DNA of 64,000 nucleotides from Ligustrum vulgare. Taxonomy: Eukaryota > Streptophyta > Magnoliopsida > Lamiales > Oleaceae. Shown here piece by piece: positions 23,769 to 35,846 of this stretch. Every line of letters begins with the position of its first letter. Position 1 is the first letter of the stretch. The notes under the pieces were generated by a model. It saw only the letters and a program-made list of their open reading frames with translations. It made no database searches and was not told the origin of the DNA. A program made the translations under genes and the position numbers. The stretch spans positions 1,753,501 through 1,817,500 of the forward strand of contig OY743189.1 of assembly GCA_963555705.1 (NCBI GenBank), written 5' to 3'.

Positions 23769-25052
23769 ATGGATGACTTACCGATTACAAGGAAAGATTT
23801 TGAGGCACAGTTCCAACGAATTGATGTTCAACTTAGAGAGCTTCATGAGTTCGTAGTACAAGTTGTTGGGAACAATGGAGTGAATAACAGAGGTGGTATT
23901 AGAGATGTGCAATATGACGATACTAACGATGAAGATTATGAGGAGGATATTGCTCTTCTGCGAAACAACAACAATAATCGCGGGGAGTGTCGTATTAAGA
24001 CAAATATTCCTTACTTTGCTGGCAACTTGAGAGTTGAAAATTTTGTCGATTGGCTAGATGAAGTTGAAAGGTTCTTTGACTACTGGAAAATCAAGGAGCA
24101 CCGAAAAGTCATAGAAGTAAACTATCGACTCAAATGATGTGTATCAATTTGGTGGGATGGACTGCAGACAGACAGTATCCAACAAGGCAAAACTAAAATT
24201 CGAACTTGGCAGCAAATGAAGAAATTAATGATTAAACGTTTTTTTCCTCTAAACTATGTACATCAATTTTACATTCAAAATCAGGATTTTCAGCAGTCTT
24301 ATCAAGTTGAACAAGAATTCACTATCGATCTTCAGGAACTTGATACTCATATTAACATCCTAGAATCAAAAGAAGTTATCTATAAAGATGGAAGTATTTC
24401 CTTAGAAGAAGAGTATTTAGAAGACAAGGAATGCATGAATAAAGCTGAACCTAAAGATATCTTCTATGTAGGTGAAGATATTTTCTTAGATGAAACCCAT
24501 TTTGCTATCCCAACTGAAACACAAATTTTTGTTGACCCAACTCAAGCCCGCTTGATTGACCCATTCCAAACCCAAGAAGAATTAACTGAGTTGTTCGAAT
24601 TTGAGGAAAAAGAGGGTGTTACTTGTCAAGAGACAGGAGATGTGTTCAGGAAGAACATTCAAGAGAAAATTGTGGATTTTATTTATGGGGATGAAATCAA
24701 AGAATGCATCATTGAAAAAGTAGAAGATTGTGCTGTGAAGTGTAAAATTGAAAAGTTAAAAATCGAAGAAACAATTTTGGTGGCTTGCTTACATGCTAAA
24801 CATGTTAGCTATTATGTCTTAAAGGAACAACCCGGTAGTGATGATGATTCATTCATGAAACCAAAATTTATTGGAGCGCTAATCCTCGGGTTTGAGAAAT
24901 TTAAATTCAGAGGAGCAAGACATCGCCAGTTGCTAATAGCTTGGAAATTTTCGAGTTCAAATTATAACTCGAGGTGGAGTTATTTGGAGGTGGAAGGGTC
25001 TGATGTAGGACATAATCGATGCAAAATTAGACTAAAAAAGGGACGTAGCTGA
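23769..25052 (+). pseudogene. Gag-derived reading frame of the non-autonomous element
   Basis: A single frame starting MDDLPITRKDFEAQF and interrupted by one TGA at 24135-24137. The first part is a gypsy Gag N-terminal half: DFEAQFQRIDVQLRELHEFV, an acidic YDDTNDEDYEED stretch, IPYFAGNLRVENFVDWLDEV, then after the stop IWWDGLQ and WQQMKKLMIKRFFP. It breaks off before the usual end of the Gag core. About 270 residues of charged sequence of unknown origin follow, rich in Glu/Asp, with KIEKLKIEETILVAC and SYYVLKEQPGSDDDS. The last 17 codons run into the 3' LTR. There is no zinc knuckle. The role is unknown; it may be only a relic that keeps packaging signals. Confidence 0.8.
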
Positions 25053-25512
25053 ATTTTTCAGATTTGACGTCTGACCTCCGTTTCGGGTCCATAATATGTC
25101 TATTTTGGGTAGCTCGAAGAGAAGAATTGGACGTATTGCTTTGCTGTGATATACAATGGATTTTGGGCATTAGAGATCGTTCAGACAACGAAAACAGTGT
25201 TTTAATATTTTGGTGCTATTTCTGTCATTTAATTTATCTTGAATTCTTTATATTTTAGGTTCCTAGATAATTTAGAATATGCTTCTTTATTTTATTTAGT
25301 TAATCTAGAATATATTTTATGCTTTTCTAGTTGATTTAGAACACGTTTCTTCTTTTATGACCTATATATATAGAGGATTAATTCATTGTTTTATTAATTC
25401 ATTCAGATTATTAATAAAATTCTTGAGATTTCTTCTCAATTTGCTTGGTGGATTTCAAGTTTCATATTTCTTTTAAGGATTTCGCTTGAATTCCTTACTT
25501 CCATCTTGTGTC
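25001..25512 (+). repeat. 3' LTR of the non-autonomous element
   Basis: 512 bp starting TGATGTAGGAC after the purine-rich GGAGGTGGAAGGGTC. It ends TTGTGTC, lacking the terminal A of the usual CA. It retains the segment deleted from the 5' LTR. Confidence 0.92.
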
Positions 25513-26180
25513 GTGGTAGTGGTTGTTTCAAGTGGTTTGGGGATCTGATTGATATTCGAGAGTTTTCTGAAAGAACACAACATTATAAACAACAATATAT
25601 CTATATACAAATGGCAGCTGCCGAATTCAGCAAGTATATGAATTCACTTTTTATAGATTTCATAGAATGCAAACACTGTAATTTTAGCTAGGTCTCTATG
25701 AGCACTCATTCAAGTTATCTTAGAATTAAATTCTTTTGTATGTTGGACAGATGATCAAGCAGAATATTTTTCTTGCATAACATATTGCAATTTGAAACTA
25801 AGTAATGACAACAATAGTGATATATAATGTAGTTATTAAAGTACATTCCTATAACTAATTAAATCTTTGACATTCAGATCATAATAAAAAGAAGTCATTG
25901 GTGCTGACCTCGGTTATATCGTTAGTTTGTTGATGCATATCCTTGGCTTCTTGATCTTTATTCTCTTCAAAAAGAGAGAAATGAAAAGAGGTGTGCAAAC
26001 TTTGAATTAAGTTATTTGATTTTCCTCTGATCATTATCCAATTAATTGATGATAGCAATTGACATCAACATGAAAGATATAGAGCTGCCAATATTTGATC
26101 TGACTATAGTTACTAATGCAACTGTGAACTTCTCATTAACAAATATGATTAGAGAAGGTAGTTTTGGAATCGTATACAAG

Positions 26181-27370
26181 GTAAGAAAGTCTTATGTTTC
26201 GAATTTTTTGTTGTTGTTGATAGTGGGCAGTGGCCTCATGGCAGGACATTTGAACAATTTTTAATCTGCAAACTTCCAAGTTTATCCCGATTGTCTTTAC
26301 TATTGAACCCACTTATGATGCTTTAACAAAAAAACTTGGATAAAATAGAGTCAATAGACTCCAAGCTCTTACTTTAATTTTGATAAAAAAAAAATAAAAA
26401 AAATAAACAATTGAATACTTGGAAGAGCCAACTTCAATGAGATAACTCCTCTCAAATGGTTTACCAACGGAGTCTCCTTTATAAAATGAATGTATCACCC
26501 CCCATCTAGTTGAGGACCTTATGCCTGAACAAACTTTAAGTAATCTAGTTCAGAATCTACTAAACATGTACTGTTTACTAAGGAAAAAAGACTAAATGAC
26601 CAATATGTAAACACATGGGTGTCAATCAATCACGTGGGAGTACAAATACATGGAGGACTATTGTCTATCTCTGCTTGATTGATTGGTATAATTTCACAAA
26701 AAAAAAAAAAAAAAAGAGTCGAGTCGATGTTGGGGGTAAGAAGCTTGTGTGTATTCACACCCCAAAGTTTATTTCTCCTTCAGCCTACTATAGCAACTGT
26801 ACCCATTTAAAAATGGAATAGCTCATCTGCCCTTATTTTATAAAGCCTCCCAAAACATATCATTTACTTAATAACAAAGCTCAATCACCTTTTCCAACAT
26901 CCCCACCAGGGCCACCACTACCATTAACTCATAAAATATTACATACCAAATTTATTCAGAAACATTCGGAATCATTCAAATTCAAAAAACCCTAATTTTT
27001 CCAAAAAATACCCACAAATAATTTTTCATAACTAGATTTGATATGTCCATTTGAGATACTCTTTAATTCTCAAAAATTAAACCATTCAAATCTTATCATA
27101 CCCCGAAGAAATGCATTCACATAAATCAGTTTTGATTATTTAACAATGATAATTGATGTCTAATATTTCTCTCGCCTGACAGGAACAAAATCAAAACCAT
27201 GTTAACCACTAAGTTCAACTTAATAAATTAATATTGATGAAATCAAGAAAATTAAGGAAGAAAAATCAAATAATCATTGGTTCTTACCTCAATTCAGTAG
27301 TCACTGGTAAATTCCAGGCAACAATTTCTAAAATTCAGAATACTCAGAAACATTATTTTCTATTAACGAT
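26181..27370. other. Spacer after truncated kinase
   Basis: I looked for the remaining kinase exons and saw none. AT-rich, with A runs at about 26387-26402 and 26698-26714. Confidence 0.4.
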
Positions 27371-27844
27371 AGGAAAAGGAAAAACTCTATTAATTGAAAA
27401 TCAATTCGAGCCCATAAAAGCCATACAACTCGAAACTAAGAAGACAAGGAGCGGCTGATTCCTCTTGTGGTCTCCAACTTCAGTCATTTTCTAATTCCTC
27501 ATGTGCGCGGGGTTCCAAGTGTATACTTGATTCAACGGTGTTGTGCAATGAAGGAGACCAATTTAGGTAGACAACTTCTCTATGTACAAGAAGAGAGAGA
27601 AGAAAGTAGCGACGATGAGAAGATGAACTCTCGAAAAAGTCCAAGTCGTATGAGACTTCCTAAAGCAGAGAAAACCTCTTGAAGCAAAGGAGCTCAAGTC
27701 GGTGAGATATTATCTATAGAGAGTAGGAGCCTTAGATGAGAGAAGAAAATCCACTTTAGATATTTCGTAAACCAGTTTGTGAATAGTATAAACCAGATAG
27801 GTGTGAAATGGAAGGAGAACAAAAGTGAATAGTAATTGAGCTAT
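27371..27844 (+). repeat. ~490-bp tandem duplication, copy 1 (interrupted)
   Basis: Runs from AGGAAAAGGAAAAACTCTAT to AATAGTAATTGAGCTAT and continues after the LTR-type insertion as CTCCTCTTTTAAGGTAGAG (35335-35354). It matches 35355-35846 along its length with scattered substitutions and small indels. I do not recognise a protein or element in the unit. It is transcript-like in having no simple repeats, and short frames are not conserved between the copies. Confidence 0.85.
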
Positions 27845-29016
27845 TGTAACAACCCGAAATTTTGTACCTGAATTTAATTATTTAGAATGTTGGAATCAAG
27901 TATTTTCTTGGAAAAGAGTCAATTTCACGTTTTGAATGAAAAGACGATACACAATTTATAAGAAAATGGAAGAAACTGACATTATTTGTAACTTTGGGGA
28001 CTAAATTGGCTTAAAAGAAAATTATATATGATGTTTGAATTCAATCAGATTGAATTTCATAGTTGAGGACTAAGCTGAAAATTTTAGAAACTTCTATTAA
28101 TGACAGTTTTTTCATTATGATGAACACAGCTTTGGGATCATTTTCTAGATTCTGTAGTCATATTTAATCATCGCAAGTTATATCATTTTATAGCTCATGA
28201 TGAGATTTAGCCATTGATATCAAATTTGGATACATTTGAGTTTGAGAAGTGTTTCAAAAATCAAGCTAAAGTTGCATGTGAGAAATAGTTGGAATGCTAA
28301 AAATCCTCAAAATAATTTGAAGTATAAAGTTGTGGTCGAGTAGCCATGTTTAAGAAGATGATACTAACAACATGATGATCTTATGTCTTTGCATGTTATA
28401 CTACCTTATAGTCCATAATGAGATATGCGTACTGGTATTAAATTTGAGCACAATTGAGGTAGGGAAGTGCTTCAAATATCATGTTGAAGTTATATACATG
28501 AAATGGTAAGAATGGTGAAAATTTGGCTAGGTGTTGGAACTAGTCGAGCAGTCATTTTTAGATGAACGGTACGGGCTGTGTACTAATCCATTTTTGATGC
28601 ATGTATAGCCATTGTGAAGCTTGAAGTATGAACTTTCTAATGGTATAAAGAGTGACCTAAATAGATTTCGTCTTGACCTTCAAATATTGATACGAAGGTA
28701 GTACCTCGAAATAGAAAATCAGAAATTTTTTTGTATTAAAATAATACATGGAGGGGACACTTGTCACTCCCCTATTCTTACCTTAAGAGTATGTTTGGCA
28801 CCTTAACTTATTTTAACTAGAAGCAATTACTTATCAAGAGTTATGGTGTTTAAATAATAGAAAAGAGAGTTATGGTGTTTAAATAATAGAAAAGAGAGTT
28901 TGGGGACTTATTTTAACTAGAAGTGTAAGGGCTTGTTTTCATATATTTTACATATATAACAAGAAGGAAAGATTTCAGGCCCCATTTCTCCTCCAAGTCA
29001 GTGGAAAATATAGAAG

Positions 29017-29020
<4 letters not shown>

Positions 29021-29078
<58 letters not shown>
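29021..29078 (+). repeat. (AG)n microsatellite
   Basis: An uninterrupted AG dinucleotide run of about 58 bp inside the large LTR. Confidence 0.97.
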
Positions 29079-29081
<3 letters not shown>

Positions 29082-30192
29082 TCAAGATGTTGAAGTCGTG
29101 AAATGCTACCTAGTTGAGCAAGGACTGAGTTTTGAGTCCCTATTTCAATTCTTAAGGTAAGAAAGAAAATCTTTTGTTAATGTTTAAAGTTTAAATTGAG
29201 ATTTTTGATTGATTACTCATGTTTGAAGTAGTAAAGATGAAGATAATTGAAATAATTGATTTTATAAACAATTAAAACCATTTTCTCCTAACTTCGGTGA
29301 AGACAAGATAGGAACCGAAAAAGGACTGATTCTGGCCCAAAATTGGAGAGGAAAAAGAGAAGGAAAAGAGGAAGGAAAGGAAGGGGAAGAAGTAGGGATG
29401 CTTTGCTTGATTGAAGCTTGAGCTTTCGAATTTAATTTTTCTTCTTAGTTTCAAGAGGTGAGTAAAACTTGGTTTATGTTTTAATTGTCTTAGTTCTCAT
29501 ATGGTGTTGAAGGTTTTTACATGATTTATATGTCAAGTTTAATGTTAAAAGCAAAAGTGTCTTCTAGGTGTTTGATGAAATGTACGAGTAAAGAAAATGT
29601 GTTTTAATGTCTTATTTCAAAACTTGTTTGAAACTAAGTTGCCGTCTTTATGATAAATAAACTTAAATTACCACTTTAAATTAGAATTATTCATACCTTA
29701 AAGCTTATTTTTAAGTGAGGATGTTGAGCTGGGATTGATGGTATTCTATTTCATGATTTAAGCTTGTGTATGAAGCCACATGTAGCAAGTTTGCAAAATT
29801 AAAAACCTGCAAAAAGAATTAAGTTGTTGATTTTATTTTGAACGCCCTTAACTTTTCACTTTGAGTTGAATTTACTAAGATTTGAGACTTAATTTTCATA
29901 TAGAAGTATTAAAACATGGTTTAAATTGATTTTGGACACTAAATCATGTTCTACCTTATGGCTTAAGCTTGTTTATGGGCTTCATGTATAAAAGTCCAGA
30001 TTTAGGTTGAGTTAAAAAATAAAGATTATTAAGATTATCAATATTGTTCTTATGAAAGTGTTTGAAATTAGTTTTCATACTCGAAAGTATCTCAATTCTT
30101 GTACTTAGAGCTTATTGTTAATCTAAACTCTTTTACTATATATTTTACATGATTCATGACATGTCAAAAAAGAGTTCAACTAGTATCAAATA

Positions 30193-31110
30193 TGTTGGAA
30201 TGTACACTTCAAAAAGTTACTTTACATGTGTTCAAAACTTGATTTTGAATTGATTTTGTTGAAGTATGAAATATGAGGTTTAAAGTAATGAAAGAAGAGG
30301 TTTTAATGGAGTTTTTGAGGTGAATAAGGTGGAATGTTATGCCTAAAGTTTGTTGTTAGATTAAGTGATATTCTGTGTTCACTACACGTGAATTAAAATG
30401 TGTTATAAGGCAATATATATGCTTTAAAAATTTGTTGGAACTATTTACTTAAAAAGTTCACTTTGCAAGTATGTAAAGCTAGATTTTAAGATTAAAAGAT
30501 GTTAAAATTTATGTCTAAAACATGTTATTAGTTTAAGTTATTTTCTAAGTTCAATACACACGATTTGAAGGGTGTTTATAAGCATCAAATGTAGTTTGAA
30601 AATCTGCTGGAGTTCCACCTCAAAAGATCCCTTTGTATGTGTTGAAACTTGGTATTTTGATGCTAGTTGATGCTGAATTTCATGTCTAAAACTTGTTAAA
30701 GGATTTAGTTATGTTTTATGTTCAATACATATGACTGGAAGTGTGTTAAGATGCGTTTAACATGATTTTAAAATCTGTTGGAAATTCTCATATAAAGTTA
30801 TCACTTTGCAAGGGTTTAAAACTATATTTTGAGATTTAAGGATATTGGATTTTATGTCCAAAACTTGTTATTAGCTTAAGTGATATTCTATGTTTAATAC
30901 ACATGATTAAAGATGTGCTAATAAGCATCAAATATAGTTTAAAAAGGTTGTTGGAATTACTCAAATAAAATATTCATTTGTATATGTTTAAAAATGGAAA
31001 TTGAGATTAAATGATGTTGACCTTGATAACTAAATTTTAATATAAGTTTAAGATATGTTATATGTTTAACATCTATGAGGAAAGGCATGTTAAAATGAGA
31101 CAAACATGAT
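30193..31110. repeat. Degenerate ~172-bp tandem array
   Basis: The phrase TG(T/C)TGGA(A/G) followed by (C/A)TCAAA-AAG recurs at 30193, 30433, 30605, 30776 and 30949, spaced 240, 172, 171 and 173 bp. Between the marks GTCTAAAACTTGTTA and TTCAATACACATGA recur in the same order. Copies are well diverged. The first interval is longer, probably from an internal insertion. Confidence 0.8.
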
Positions 31111-31402
31111 TTACTGGTGTGATGGTTATGTGAAGAACTTTCATGTGATAATAGTATGATATTGATGTCTTAAATGAAGAACATGTGTAACTAAGAAGTC
31201 CCTATTTAGGTTGTACACTTAGGGAGTAAATCCCTATTTGAGGTCATGGGCTATTAGATGCCCTTGGAGTAAGTCCCATTCGAGCTAGCATACTCATGAG
31301 AAAAGTGCTCGAAAGAAGAATCGAGTTAGTGTACTCGTGAGTGTAAAAGAATACTCAAGTGACCTTGTGCTATAAAGAAAATACTTTTGCGCGTGGTGTA
31401 CC

Positions 31403-34255
31403 TTTTTTTTATTATTGAACTAGTCTAGCTTGAATATCCAAGCCCCAGCCTAGAATATTATTGATTAACAAAATATTTACAAGGAGGGGGGCAACTGCCA
31501 AACCTCTAAAAGACTATTACAATATCAGCTAAACCATCACTACAAAAGATGAAAAGACCTCTAAATCCAAAAGTATACCAAACATAACAAGCTATTACAT
31601 CTCATTAACTAAACTCGTTCTAATGTATGGAATACTACATCTATCAGTTCTCAAAAATCCTTTAAAGATACCCGTAATGTCTGCTCTGCTTATTTCAGGA
31701 ATGTTACTGTCTTTACTCTCCATTCCAGCCATATAATCAGCTGCCTTATTCCCTTCCCTCCAAATATTCTTGATTGTGATTTTGTGTTCTTAAAGAAATT
31801 GTTTGATCGTCGTTAATTGATATTGAATATTCTAGCTGCCCTATTCCTTGTTGACTGATGAGTTGGATTGCCACTTTAGAATCTGATTCTATGGGAATTT
31901 TTGTCCAACCAATTTTTTTACATATTCCTATTCCCATTAACACAACCTGCACCTCTACTTCCGTGATAGTCCTCTCTCCCAAATTAGCATGATAAGCAAG
32001 GATCAAATCTCCCTTGTTATCCCTAATTACTCGCCTTGCATATACCTTTAATATCTGCCACTTTCATCTGAATTCAACTTGTAATATCCATCCTTTAGTT
32101 TTTCCCAACTAACAGCTTGAAACTTTAGTTACTTTGGCTTTATGGGAACTTCAACTATATGATGGATGAGATCGATATAAGTCTCCAATCTTTTAATGAT
32201 TTGTGCAGTAGACATCATCTTCCCCTTCATGCTTTCTCCTATTTCTTTCTAGCCATAAAAACTAGAAGATAATAGGGGGAAAAGTTTGAATCATCTTATT
32301 ATAATTCTTATAGGTCAAAATAAACCAGTAAAGGGCCAACATGCTACGGGATTTGTGATCAAGCTTTCTCACATTTTGAGTTATGTAAAAATGATTCTAA
32401 ACTTCCTCCGCTACTGCACCAGAAATAAAAACATGATTAATACTTTCACTTTGATTGCAGCATTGACATTTGGAAGCCATTGATATTTTCATTTGTCTTT
32501 GCACAATATCCTAAGTTGGTATCCATCCTTGACCCAATTTCTAGCAAAAAATTGAAATTTTCAAGGAATCCGTCTTTGCCATATGATTTTGAACGACAAC
32601 TGCTGAGCTTTATTTTTTTTGATGATTTGGCAGCAAGATTTAGTAGAAAATTTTCCTCATGAGTTTGGTTTCCAGAATAACTTATCATCTTCTTTGTTGA
32701 CAAGCACTTTAAGAATTTGTTGAGCAATCCGAGAAGGAAATTCTCTAGCTAATTTGTCATTATCCCACTTGCCCTCCTTTATGTATTGCTGATTATTAAC
32801 CTTAGGACAGTCATTGTTTTCTATTAAGCTCTCCAGAGGTCCTTGATATAGCCAAAATAACGAAGGCTCCATTAGTTGCTACACTTTGATCATTCTTTTC
32901 CACACCAGTGAATCAAAAACCTTAGCTATAGCGTTCTTTGGGTGAACTTTTTTACAATATTTTGAGAATAACATTCTACTCAACAATGATTTTTGTTGTC
33001 TGAAATTCTACCAAAGCTTGAACCAAAGCTTTTACTTGATGTGCTCATATCTCTAAAACTCAATCCTCCTTGAACTGGATAACACAATTTCTCCCATGAT
33101 GCCCAGTGATATTTTGTCTCAGCAGCTTTATCCCCCTCAAGAAACATATTATAAAGTTTTTCGATTCTTTGAATAATACTTTTAGGTGGATCCATAACTT
33201 GTAATAAGTAAGATGGAATAGAATTGGCAATGTGTTTGAGAAGTAGAATTCTCCCTCCTGTTGCGGGCAACTGATTTTCCCATGCAAGAATTTGACTTTT
33301 AATTTTATCCAACATGGAATCAAATAGAAATAATTTCTTGCACCCTTTGTAGAAAGGTACCCCTAAATATGTAATTGGTGGCTCTTTAAATTGGAACCCA
33401 ATCCATTCAGCAATGATTGTGATTTTATCAGCTTGAACTGTATAAAAAGAAGACTTTTCCATATTAACCTTCTGACTTGATGCAATTGAATATTGAGATA
33501 AAAATTTCATGATCTTGGAGACTGATTTCTTTTGTCCTGTACTGAAAATAATAACATCATTTGCAAAGCTTAGATGAGAGATTGGAATAGACCCACCATA
33601 TCTGAAAACCAATTCCTCGTCATCCTCCTCGTCGTCGTCGTCGTCGTCATCATCATCATCGTCATCGTCATCGTCATCGTCATCATCATCATCATCGTCA
33701 TCATCCATCAGTGTGTTGATCGCCCTTGAAAGAGCTTCAACCACGATCACAAAAAGAGATGGGGAGAGGGGATCTCCTTGCCTCAACCCTCTAGTTGAAT
33801 GGAAAAAACCACATAATCCCCCATTGATAAGGATAAAGAAATAGCAATTGGAAACACATCTGTTGATCTTATCAATCCACCTGTTATTAAACCATTTTTT
33901 CCAAAACTTTGAACAAAAATGACCACATTATTCTATCATATGCTTTTTACATATCACTTTTAAGCAAAAGATTCCCACCTCTATCCTTGTTAGATATATT
34001 ATGCATCAACTCTTGAGCGATCAGTACATTATGAGCAATACATCTGTTCAGCGTGAAACCACTTTGATTCTCAGAAATAATATTAGGCAAGATGCTGGAA
34101 AGCCTATTATTCAAGAGTTTGGTGATCACTTTATTAAGCACATTACATAAGCTGATTGGCCTTAATTCTTTCCAGTTCTTAGGAGTCTCATTTTTAGGGA
34201 TAAGTACTATGGTTGTAGCTAATATAGGAAGGGCCCCTAAAGTAAAAGACAAAGA
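31403..34255 (-). pseudogene. 5'-truncated LINE: reverse transcriptase, zf-RVT, RNase H
   Basis: A non-LTR retrotransposon read from 34255 down to an A tail (T run 31403-31410). The RT begins TTIVLIPKNETPKNWKELRP and ISLCNVLNKVITKLLNNRL, then IISENQSGFTLNR. The first catalytic motif reads KSDM, a stop, then KAYDRI. RQGDPLSPSLFVIVVEALSR follows, and the second motif reads FANDVIIF where FADD is normal. After ITYLGVPFYKG and ENQLPATGGRILLLKHIANS come the zf-RVT region (about 32980-32450) and an RNase H (32006-31660: ITEVEVQ, ESDSKVAI, REGNKAADYMAGM). Endonuclease and ORF1 are missing. Frameshifts near 33950-33790 and 31760, together with the altered catalytic box, mean it is dead. No clean target duplication was found. 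Confidence 0.9.
33616..33705 (-). repeat. GAT/GAC triplet expansion encoding poly-Asp in the LINE RT
   Basis: On the minus strand 25 consecutive Asp codons (33705-33631) of mixed GAT and GAC are followed by Glu-Glu-Asp-Asp-Glu-Glu. The tract sits between INTLM and LVFRYGG, where LINE RTs normally have a short variable loop, and keeps the frame. Confidence 0.95.
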
Positions 34256-35354
34256 AAGTATGAGAAAAGTGAAGTATCTTTATCTTTCATGCATACCACT
34301 TTTCAAGAGAAGAAAGAAAGAAAGAAAGAAAGAAAAGAAAAGAAATGAAGAGAAAGAAAAGATTGAAATGAGATGAAAATCATATCATTTATGCATGTCA
34401 TAGAATGCATTACATTCCATCATCATACTTATTGATTTGGTAATTGTTTTGATGTTGATGCTATGAATTAGCTATGTGAGATTTGACTCTTATTTATATA
34501 TAGACATGAAATGGATTGTCAAATGTAGTAAACAATAAATGATGATTTTTTCATAATGATTTCTATTGTTACTTGGCAATTTTGATATGATGATGATGAG
34601 CACAAAGTCAATTATTTTATATATGCTTTGAAACCAATATCCAAGATGAGTATTGTGTTGATATAACATATATGTAATTAAATGTAGTGAATGAGATATG
34701 GTTGATTATCAAATCATAAGTTAAAGTGATTATGATTTAATTCACATATATGAGCGATAATGTCAAAATTAAGAGGTAAAGTGTACGATTATTATTCACT
34801 TAAGTTAAAGTTCAAATAAGAAAATATTGAGAATGATAAAAGCTTATTTGACTTTATGCACTTTATGTTGAAATTAACCTCTTATTACATTATCAAGTTT
34901 TATTCATTGGACCATATGGTTCATAGTTATTTCATATCTCTTTTTATAGGCAATGAAACATTAATTTTTGTAGTATGGATTCCCTATGGAGATTGCCAGC
35001 CGAGAATGAAGAGTACTTATTGGTAACCAAAAGAAAGGAAATATTAACTCATTTGTACTTAAAACCATTTTGAAATGAAATTCTTATTCTTTTAGTATTT
35101 AAAAGGTAAATACAATTTGGGGCTCAGTTTTGAAATGTATAGGTAGATTTTTATGTAAATAAATGAGCTTTTTATTTTAAAGTTCCACTTGATGTTTAAA
35201 TATTATTCTCATAAAGTTTTGAAATTTTTTTTGACTCAGTTGTCATTAAATTGTTAAATTCGAAGTAAAGATGATGATCCAAAAAAAAAAAAAAAAAAAA
35301 AAATTAGACAGAATTTTGGGGTCATGATAGCTATCTCCTCTTTTAAGGTAGAGT

Positions 35355-35846
35355 AGGAAAAAGAAAACTCTATTAATTGAAAATCAAATCAAGCCCATAA
35401 CAGCTGTACGACTCATAACTAAGAAGACAAGGAGTGACTGATTCCTCTCGTGGTCCCCAACTCCAGTCATTTCCTAATTCCTCCTATGCATAGGGTTCCG
35501 AGTATATGTTGGATTCGACGGTGTTGTGCAATGAAGAAGACCAATTTAGGGTAGACGACTTCTCCGTGTACAAGAAGAGAGAGAAAGGAAAGTAGCGACG
35601 ATGAAAAGATGAACTCTAAAAAACGTCCAAGTCGTAAGAGATTTCCTAAAGTAGAGAAAACCTCTTGAAGCAGAGGAGCTCAAGTCGGTGAGATATTATC
35701 TATAGAGAGCAGGAGCCTCAAATGAGAGAAGAAAATCCACGTTAGATATTTCGTAAACCAGTTCATGAATAGTAAAAATCAGATAGGTTTGAAATGGAAG
35801 GGGACAAAAGTGAATAGTAATTGAGTTATGCCCTCTTTTAAGGTAG
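35355..35846 (+). repeat. ~490-bp tandem duplication, copy 2 (uninterrupted)
   Basis: Matches 27371-27844 plus 35335-35354. At the position of the insertion in copy 1 this copy reads GAGTTATGCCCTCTTTTAAG, an uninterrupted site. Confidence 0.85.

Larger units (their letters stand above)
23236..25512 (+). mobile_element. Non-autonomous LTR retrotransposon inserted in receptor-kinase exon
   Basis: A 2.28 kb element with 5' LTR 23236-23699, primer-binding site, one gag-derived reading frame, purine-rich tract and 3' LTR 25001-25512. It has no protease, RT or integrase. Five-base target duplications GTGGT lie at 23231-23235 and 25513-25517. Joining across them restores the kinase codons for GGSGC without a frameshift, so the insertion site is exact. 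The element needs enzymes from another gypsy element. Confidence 0.93.
22985..26180 (+). pseudogene. G-type lectin (S-locus-like) receptor kinase, broken
   Basis: Fragments lie in gene order on one strand. The first part (22985-23235) encodes the PAN/apple region: SGCVRRIPL, GVKLPDLLQFSLNKTTSMKE, CQLECLKNCSC, then VNSDIREGG. The frame resumes after the inserted retroelement at 25513 as SGCFKWFGDLIDIREFSE and IYIQMAAAEFS. A membrane-span and basic stop-transfer stretch (ISLVC, FKKREMKRG), with stops, lies at about 25895-25995. The next exon (about 26061-26180) gives MKDIELPIFDLTIVTNATVN, the juxtamembrane/kinase start, then IREGSFGIVYK (the ATP-binding glycine loop), followed by donor GTAAGA. 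No later kinase exon and no lectin or S-locus glycoprotein exon were found. The insertion and truncation mean it is dead. Confidence 0.9.
27845..35329. mobile_element. Large LTR-type insertion (probable solo LTR) with GCTAT duplication, containing a LINE
   Basis: Begins TGTAACAACCCGAAATTTTG and ends AATTTTGGGGTCATGATA. GCTAT target duplications lie at 27840-27844 and 35330-35334. Without the LINE (31403-34255) it is about 4.6 kb with no Gag-Pol. A second internal copy of either end is not seen, so a very long solo LTR fits best. The orientation is unsettled, because both ends carry ACCC(C)GAAATT-like sequence in opposite orientation. The final A of the right end reads ATA where ACA would be usual. 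A (GAAA)n run lies at about 34310-34345 and an A run at 35281-35303. Confidence 0.75.

Noticed and set aside
32980..33786. An acidic poly-Asp nuclear protein
   Set aside because: Flanking residues are unmistakable LINE reverse transcriptase; the Asp run is a triplet expansion.
27845..35329. Complete LTR retrotransposon with two LTRs
   Set aside because: No internal repeat of either terminus and no gag-pol; the only enzyme sequence is a reverse-strand LINE.
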